Assembly (NCBI GenBank): GCA_002431305.1
Contig: DJEG01000023.1
Coordinates: 1-9,108, forward strand
Direction of reading: 5' to 3'
DNA length: 9,108 nucleotides
Source of the DNA: Ruminococcaceae bacterium UBA5904
GTDB lineage: Bacteria; Bacillota; Clostridia; Oscillospirales; Acutalibacteraceae
A program made the position numbers and the translations under genes. Below the pieces are notes generated by a model. The model was not told the origin of the DNA and ran no database searches. It worked only from the letters and a program-made list of their open reading frames with translations. Below are positions 5,222 through 9,108 of the stretch, piece by piece. The first letter of the stretch is position 1. The number at the start of each line of letters is the position of its first letter.

Positions 5222-6799
5222 TTAGTATTTAATAAGTATACATATATATGTTTTTGAATCGGACGATTCCTTTGAAACGGTGACGGTCGTTTTTGTAAGC
5301 GTATTTTCGAATGAATACTTAAAATTCTTTTCATCCGAAGCGGTGATGGTAAATCCGTTGTTTAAAAGAAGCTCTGTATATCCCGAAACGGCTTTATCCT
5401 CCGACAGTCCCGACTGTATAACGGAATTTAAATCATAATAAAACGCGTATGTATTTGTATTGTCTGCCGTCGAATCGGACGCAGTAAACGGAGATACGGC
5501 GCACATTGCTCCGAAGTCGGGGACGTTTCCTTTTATGCCCGAATATGCTTGAGCGGATGACGATGCTGTTGATTTTAACGCGACGGTTTTGACTTTTGTC
5601 GGCGAGCGGTCGAACCACAGTTTTAGCTCTGCGGAGGATTCGTTTGCCGATGATGTTATGTAAAACATCGTTACGTTGCCGTACGTTCCGCCTCTTATTA
5701 CCGAAAAATCGGCGTTCGAGACGGAATATTCGACACTATAATCACCGTTAGCAATTCCGATAACGTACAATGCGCACGCCGAACCTTTCGATATCGTTAT
5801 GCTGTCGGCCGCCGGAAGCAGAAGCCCGGAAAAATCATTGGAATCCGAATTCGAATGTACACGGCTGTAAAACGCGGGGAGCGTTATGGGATTTGACGTG
5901 TCGAGGGCTGAAAGCTCGCCTATCGGAATTGCGAAATTCATATTCTGCGCCGATAAATACGTCATTGAGCAGACGCCTATCACATTTCCGAATTCGTCGA
6001 TAAGAGGGGATCCGGAATTTCCTGTCGTTATGGGCGCGGTCATCTGAATATATGAAATTCCGTCGTTTAATTCGTAAAAATTACGGTTCGACTGCGATAT
6101 CATTCCGGACGTGAATGTCAGTTCGAGCCCAAGCGGACTGCCGAGCGTATAAACCGTATCACCCGTAGCGTAATTTGATGAAAAGACGGCGCATTTTTCG
6201 GGTTTATTGTCGACTGAAATAATGGCAAGATCCTTTAACTGAGAATAAGCGATAATGCGCAGTACGTTATAATCATTCATATTTCCGTCGGTTACGGTAA
6301 TTTTATACGCGTCCTTTATGACGTGATAATTTGTCGCAATCCAGCCGTTTTTGTTAATATAAAAGCCTGTGCCGGTCGCCGCGGTTTTGCCGTCGGCGCC
6401 TATTGATTTTATCGTAAGGGTATATTCCTTTGCAAGTGAATAAATCTCGTTTGAAGTGAGCTTTTTATCTGAAACCGGGATTTTTGAAGTCGTGATTTCC
6501 GTTTCGCTCATTGTTTCGGGCTCTTTTATGTAATCGTTTATATTCTCGAGTTTTGCCGAAATTCTCAATATAATTCTCGCGTCGGCGGCGGTTACTCTCG
6601 AATCTGAATTAATATCGGAAACCGCGAGTTGGTCACGCGTAAGCGTTGAAAGTTTCGCACTGTAACGCAGAACAGCGCGCGCGTCGGACGCGGTTATTTT
6701 TCCGTTTAAATCGGCATCGCCCATGAGCGCGGAAAATGCGCCGAACGCAAGCGACAGCGTAAGAATCACGGAAATTAAAACGATAAAAATTTTTTTCAT
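5222..6799 (-). CDS. Secreted trypsin-like (HtrA/S1C-like) serine protease with N-terminal type I dockerin repeats
   Basis: A 525-aa exported protein. Residues 1-25 form a signal peptide (MKKIF followed by a hydrophobic stretch). Residues 27-84 hold two dockerin repeats whose calcium loops show D28, D30, N32, D39 and D62, N64, D66, D73, each followed by a helix ending in SAKL. A short Thr/Ser/Glu-rich linker follows (about 88-112). Residues about 115-300 form a trypsin-like domain with the triad His159 (in TNYHV), Asp190 (in LKDLAI) and Ser262 (in GNSGSP). Residues about 320-525 are rich in beta-forming sequence and I do not recognise them. No PDZ domain is apparent, unlike classical DegP. 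Dockerins bind cohesins on scaffold or surface proteins, so the protease is probably tethered outside the cell. GGTGAT (6805-6810) serves as ribosome binding site and overlaps the stop of the upstream rlmA-like gene. The target is unknown. Confidence 0.88.
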   Translation of the reverse strand: MKKIFIVLISVILTLSLAFGAFSALMGDADLNGKITASDARAVLRYSAKLSTLTRDQLAVSDINSDSRVTAADARIILRISAKLENINDYIKEPETMSETEITTSKIPVSDKKLTSNEIYSLAKEYTLTIKSIGADGKTAATGTGFYINKNGWIATNYHVIKDAYKITVTDGNMNDYNVLRIIAYSQLKDLAIISVDNKPEKCAVFSSNYATGDTVYTLGSPLGLELTFTSGMISQSNRNFYELNDGISYIQMTAPITTGNSGSPLIDEFGNVIGVCSMTYLSAQNMNFAIPIGELSALDTSNPITLPAFYSRVHSNSDSNDFSGLLLPAADSITISKGSACALYVIGIANGDYSVEYSVSNADFSVIRGGTYGNVTMFYITSSANESSAELKLWFDRSPTKVKTVALKSTASSSAQAYSGIKGNVPDFGAMCAVSPFTASDSTADNTNTYAFYYDLNSVIQSGLSEDKAVSGYTELLLNNGFTITASDEKNFKYSFENTLTKTTVTVSKESSDSKTYICILIKY

Positions 6800-6805
6800 T
6801 TTATA

Positions 6806-7606
6806 TCACCGTTTTTTATAAATCAAAATATCAAAGTCGAGTTCGGTTTTAAGTTCGTTCAAAGAATCGAGTTTCTGAGCGTCGGTTTTCGACGTTCGCC
6901 AGCCGTAAGGCGTCATTGTAAAAAGCGACTTTATATCTTCATTCGACGAAAGAAGTATATCATACGTAAGATTTTTTGAATCGATTAAACAGAAATCGCC
7001 CGTATCGCGTTCTGTTTCGCCGTTTAAATAAACCTCGTCGTACACTGCGCGTTTTAATGAATAAAGATGATATTTGCCCGGTACGACGGAAATGAGATAA
7101 CCGCCCGGCTTTGTAATGCGTGAAAATTCGTCCGCATTAAACGGGGCGAACATGTGAACGCACAAATCCTGCGAGGAGGATAGAAGCGGAATGCGCACCA
7201 TATTAGCGACGAAAAAGAACGCTTTGCTTTTTCTTTTTGCTGCAAGGCGCACCATTTCCTTTGAAATATCAAATCCCGAAACGAAACAGTCCGTATTTTC
7301 GGCAAGGCGTGACGTGTAGTACCCGTCGCCGCAGCATATGTCGGTGATAAATCCCGACGAAACGAGAGCTGACGATATTTCATTGACGGAATCGGACAGG
7401 CGGGCATAGTAGCCCTTGTTGAGAAAATCACGGCGGGTCTGAGCCATCAGTTTATTATCGCCCGTCTTTTCTCCGTTTTTTGAACCTGTCAGAAGATTTA
7501 CGTACCCCTCTTTCGAAATGTCGAACGAATGTGAGTTTTCGCATTTAAAGGACTTCCCGTAAAGGGAGAGTGTACTCGAGCATACGGGGCAGATAAGATT
7601 ATTCAT
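6806..7606 (-). CDS. rlmA: 23S rRNA (guanine-N1)-methyltransferase, RlmA family
   Basis: Members methylate N1 of a guanine in helix 35 of 23S rRNA near the peptide exit tunnel: G745 for RlmA(I) of Gram-negatives, G748 for RlmA(II)/TlrB of Gram-positives. TlrB-type modification contributes to tylosin resistance together with a second methylation. The 266-aa length is typical. The N-terminal zinc finger is complete: C6, C9, C22 and H26. The SAM-binding loop reads DICCGDGYYT (89-98), with Cys91 where Gly is usual. MFAPF (152-156) and TPYGWRTS near the C-terminus fit the family. The ATG overlaps the stop of the TM2 gene by one base, and I see no strong ribosome binding site, so translation probably depends on coupling. 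I cannot decide G745 versus G748 from sequence; G748 would be expected in a Gram-positive. Confidence 0.9.
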   Translation of the reverse strand: MNNLICPVCSSTLSLYGKSFKCENSHSFDISKEGYVNLLTGSKNGEKTGDNKLMAQTRRDFLNKGYYARLSDSVNEISSALVSSGFITDICCGDGYYTSRLAENTDCFVSGFDISKEMVRLAAKRKSKAFFFVANMVRIPLLSSSQDLCVHMFAPFNADEFSRITKPGGYLISVVPGKYHLYSLKRAVYDEVYLNGETERDTGDFCLIDSKNLTYDILLSSNEDIKSLFTMTPYGWRTSKTDAQKLDSLNELKTELDFDILIYKKR

Positions 7607-7971
7607 CAGAACGTTCTGACCCTGTTTTTCTCTTTAAAACGCTTCTCGCTCTCGAACATATAGAAAAGTCCGCGGATTATGAAAAGCGCCTCGTATACAA
7701 AGAATGCGATAAACCAGTTAGTCGTGTCCATTTTAATCATGACGTTAACCGCAAAAAATGCGCCGGAGAATATAAGGGTGAAAATGAGAATCGCAATGCC
7801 CTTTCCGATATGTTTTAAATAAAACTGATGCACGCCGAACACGCCGAGAAATATCGAGAGAACTCCGGCGATATTTTTATTCCTTATCGGAGATTTAAAC
7901 GGTACGCTTCCGGATTTCATATAAACCTCGGAAGAGGCGTTCGCAGGGGCGTCAATTTTGTTTTTTGCCAT
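7606..7971 (-). CDS. TM2-domain membrane protein
   Basis: A 121-aa inner membrane protein of unknown role. I choose the ATG at 7971 because AAAGGA lies 9 bases upstream within the end of the sirtuin gene. The ATG at 7980, which overlaps the sirtuin stop, is directly against that site and is less likely. Residues 1-30 are polar. Then come hydrophobic segments at about 34-52, 55-79 and 85-105, and a basic tail (KRFKEKNRVR). The TM2 signature is visible as GVFGVHQFYL (43-52) followed by GKGI (56-59). TM2 proteins are widespread, and their function in bacteria is not settled. The cytosolic neighbours (sirtuin, RlmA) give no clear clue. The gap to the sirtuin stop is 5 bases and the stop overlaps the rlmA start by one base. 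Confidence 0.86.
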   Translation of the reverse strand: MAKNKIDAPANASSEVYMKSGSVPFKSPIRNKNIAGVLSIFLGVFGVHQFYLKHIGKGIAILIFTLIFSGAFFAVNVMIKMDTTNWFIAFFVYEALFIIRGLFYMFESEKRFKEKNRVRTF

Positions 7972-7976
7972 AAGAA

Positions 7977-8717
7977 TCATTCCTTTTCTAGTTTGTCGAC
8001 GGCGTCGGAAAGTATTTTCCCGATTCCGTCATGAAAAACGAGGTCTGCCTCGCCGTCGCGCGGGGTTGCCTCTTTATTTATAATAACCATGTATTTACCC
8101 GTAAAATATCTTACGAATCCGGCGGCAGGGTAGACCGCGAGGCTTGTGCCTCCGATTACCAGCATGTCGGCTTTTTCGATAGCGTCAAGCGCACGCGAAA
8201 CCGTATTGTCGTCAAGCATTTCGCCGTAAAGAACCACGTCCGGCTTGATAAACCCGGAGCACTCGCAGACGGGGACGTTTGTTTTTGAATTCTTAACGCA
8301 GTCAAGCGTAAATTCGCGCGAACATTTTACGCAGTGAAGTTTAGCCGTTGTGCCGTGAAGCTCGCAGACGTCGGTACTGCCCGCTTTTTCATGAAGCGAG
8401 TCGATATTCTGCGTGACAACGGTTACTTTTTTGCCGAGTGTTTCGAGTTTTGCTATCGCCCTGTGCGCTGAGTTCGGCTCTGCCTTTTCGAGGAAGAAGT
8501 CCCTGAAAAAACGGTAGAAAAGCTCCGTATCTTCAAAAAAACAATCGTGCGAGAGAATTTCCTCGGGCGGTCTGCCGTATTTCGAGGCGGCCGAGTAGAT
8601 TCCGTCACGGCTTCTGTAGTCCTTAAGCCCGCTCTCGGTCGAGACTCCGGCGCCGGTGAAGAAAACTATTCTTTCGCTGTCTCTCAGCATATTTACGAAT
8701 TTTTCCAAGTCAGTCAT
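7977..8717 (-). CDS. cobB: NAD-dependent protein deacylase, sirtuin (SIR2/CobB) family
   Basis: Sirtuins remove acyl groups from lysines, consuming NAD and releasing nicotinamide and O-acyl-ADP-ribose. The 246-aa length is typical of bacterial members. Visible motifs in order are TGAGVSTESGL-KDYRS (21-36), TQNIDSLH (102-109), catalytic His121 in ELHG, a zinc ribbon with C129, C132, C151 and C153, and GTSLAVYPAA (190-199). The canonical IPDFR reads LKDYR here, a change seen in some bacterial sirtuins as far as I recall. AAGAGGTT (8726-8733) precedes the ATG by 8 bases. It is the first gene of the operon and sits directly after a strong extended -10 promoter. The nearby ADP-ribose pyrophosphatase could process sirtuin-derived ADP-ribose, though the two are not co-transcribed. 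Deacetylase versus desuccinylase preference cannot be judged confidently. Confidence 0.94.
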   Translation of the reverse strand: MTDLEKFVNMLRDSERIVFFTGAGVSTESGLKDYRSRDGIYSAASKYGRPPEEILSHDCFFEDTELFYRFFRDFFLEKAEPNSAHRAIAKLETLGKKVTVVTQNIDSLHEKAGSTDVCELHGTTAKLHCVKCSREFTLDCVKNSKTNVPVCECSGFIKPDVVLYGEMLDDNTVSRALDAIEKADMLVIGGTSLAVYPAAGFVRYFTGKYMVIINKEATPRDGEADLVFHDGIGKILSDAVDKLEKE

Positions 8718-8738
8718 AATTGAAAACCTCTTAAGGCT

Positions 8739-8767
8739 ATTATATCAATTGTATTATTTATTTTCAA
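8739..8767 (-). promoter_or_regulatory. Strong extended -10 sigma-A promoter of the sirtuin operon
   Basis: On the minus strand TTGAAA (8767-8762) and TATAAT (8744-8739) are exactly 17 bp apart, and TGA directly before the -10 box makes it an extended -10. Transcription should begin near 8732, so the leader is very short and the ribosome binding site is almost at the 5' end. This promoter probably serves all five genes down to 4858, as I see no gap long enough for another between them. Confidence 0.75.
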
Positions 8768-8841
8768 TACGCGCGCAAAATTAGTTGAAATTAAATTTTA
8801 AATTTTTTGTAAATTTTCATTAGATATTTTGTAAAAACCAC

Positions 8842-8870
8842 TTGACAACTTGACCGTGTACCCTTATAAT
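8842..8870 (+). promoter_or_regulatory. Consensus sigma-A promoter of rpoB
   Basis: TTGACA (8842-8847) and TATAAT (8865-8870) with a 17-bp spacer match the sigma-A consensus exactly. The region just upstream (about 8784-8834) consists of A- and T-tracts like an UP element. A second TATAAT lies at 8883-8888, 18 bp downstream, without a recognisable -35 box. Such strength fits an essential, highly expressed gene. Confidence 0.8.
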
Positions 8871-8876
8871 GATATG

Positions 8877-9028
8877 CTGTATTATAATGGATAGCTTTGC
8901 GATTGACGAAACCGATTTTCGGTTGAATATCACCGTTTCGCACCCGCGTTTTATTATATAAATAACGTGTCGGAAACGGACGAAGCGAGTTCCTTTCATC
9001 GGATAAAAACAGAACGGAGTGAAGAATA
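8877..9028 (+). promoter_or_regulatory. Structured leader of rpoB with competing hairpins
   Basis: The untranslated leader is about 150 nt. AACCGA (8910-8915), loop TTT, TCGGTT (8919-8924) form a tight hairpin. CGAAAC (8907-8912) can instead pair with GTTTCG (8935-8940). CCGTTTC (8933-8939) can also pair with GAAACGG (8973-8979), which excludes the previous pairing. Mutually exclusive stems suggest attenuation or protein-controlled folding, but I see no clear U-run terminator after any of them. Regulation is therefore only inferred. GGAGTGA (9016-9022) is the ribosome binding site. Confidence 0.4.
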
Positions 9029-9108
9029 ATGGTCAATGTCAAACCCGTTAAAAGAGGCAGAAAAACCAGAATGAGTTTTGCGCACATCAACGAGGTCATG
9101 GATATGCC
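9029..9108 (+). CDS. rpoB: DNA-directed RNA polymerase beta subunit, N-terminal fragment (cut by window end)
   Basis: The 26 codons visible encode MVNVKPVKRGRKTRMSFAHI followed by NEVMDM and an incomplete Pro codon. This matches the start of clostridial RpoB, which typically reads V-KPVK-G-KTRMSF-(K/R)I-EVL-MPNL. The full protein (about 1,200 residues) forms much of the polymerase catalytic core. GGAGTGA lies 6 bases before the ATG, and a consensus promoter lies about 160 bases upstream. In most Firmicutes rplJ and rplL precede rpoB; here a divergent sirtuin operon does. The identification rests on a short but distinctive segment. Confidence 0.88.
   Translation, partial: MVNVKPVKRGRKTRMSFAHINEVMDM

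Noticed and set aside
4921..5257. Plus-strand open frames opposite the cupin gene
   Set aside because: The minus strand has both cupin motifs with spacing intact and a good ribosome binding site; the plus-strand frames have neither.
8850..8888. Second rpoB promoter using TTGACC (8850-8855) and TATAAT (8883-8888)
   Set aside because: The spacer would be 27 bp, far outside the sigma-A range.
8791..9099. A 102-codon minus-strand open frame over the rpoB promoter and leader
   Set aside because: It runs antisense through a consensus promoter and the start of rpoB, and its translation looks like low-complexity chance sequence.
1..9108. CRISPR array, tRNA, rRNA, insertion sequence or phage genes
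   Set aside because: No regularly spaced repeat, cloverleaf, transposase motif or phage structural protein was seen on either strand by eye.

Overview
The window looks like a chromosomal segment of a Gram-positive, dockerin-bearing Clostridia bacterium (Oscillospirales/Ruminococcaceae-like). I infer this from the type I dockerin repeats on a secreted protease, strong GGAGG-type ribosome binding sites, near-consensus sigma-A promoters with 17 bp spacers, use of GTG and TTG starts, and the rpoB N-terminus at the right edge. No tool was run. All family calls come from reading motifs.

Left end (1-2267, + strand): a compact type II restriction-modification cassette. A C5-cytosine methyltransferase carrying an N-terminal helix-turn-helix is followed, with a one-base stop/start overlap, by a restriction endonuclease that I recognise as Eco47II-like (GGNCC). 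An extended -10 promoter with an inverted repeat just downstream precedes it, which fits autoregulation by the methyltransferase. My scan finds no GGNCC site in the 9.1 kb, against about fifteen CCNGG sites of identical composition. This independently fits the predicted specificity. The cassette looks more AT-rich than the genes to its right.

Centre (2326-4721): a coupled pair on the + strand (a NUDIX hydrolase with the Nudix N-terminal domain, then a DUF1893 protein with a TTG start) converges on trmB (tRNA m7G46 methyltransferase, - strand). trmB shares a back-to-back promoter region with a divergent ADP-ribose pyrophosphatase of the NudF type (+ strand).

Right half (4858-8717, - strand): a tightly packed five-gene operon read from one strong extended -10 promoter. 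Its order is sirtuin deacylase, TM2-domain membrane protein, RlmA-type 23S rRNA guanine-N1 methyltransferase, secreted dockerin/trypsin-like protease, and a small cupin. Junctions overlap by one base or are separated by 5-13 bases, and several ribosome binding sites lie across the preceding stop codon.

Right edge (8842-9108, + strand): a consensus TTGACA-N17-TATAAT promoter, a structured leader of about 150 nt, and the first 26 codons of rpoB, cut by the window end. rpoB is preceded here by a divergent sirtuin operon rather than by rplJ-rplL.

The central and right-hand genes share an NAD/ADP-ribose flavour (sirtuin plus two NUDIX hydrolases) and an RNA-modification flavour (TrmB, RlmA), but I see no direct evidence that they form one system. 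I found no tRNA, rRNA, CRISPR array, insertion sequence or prophage gene. The most interesting points are the GGNCC avoidance with the matching R-M cassette, the autoregulatory promoter layout, the dockerin-tagged HtrA-like protease, the TrmB active-site variant and the free-standing rpoB leader.
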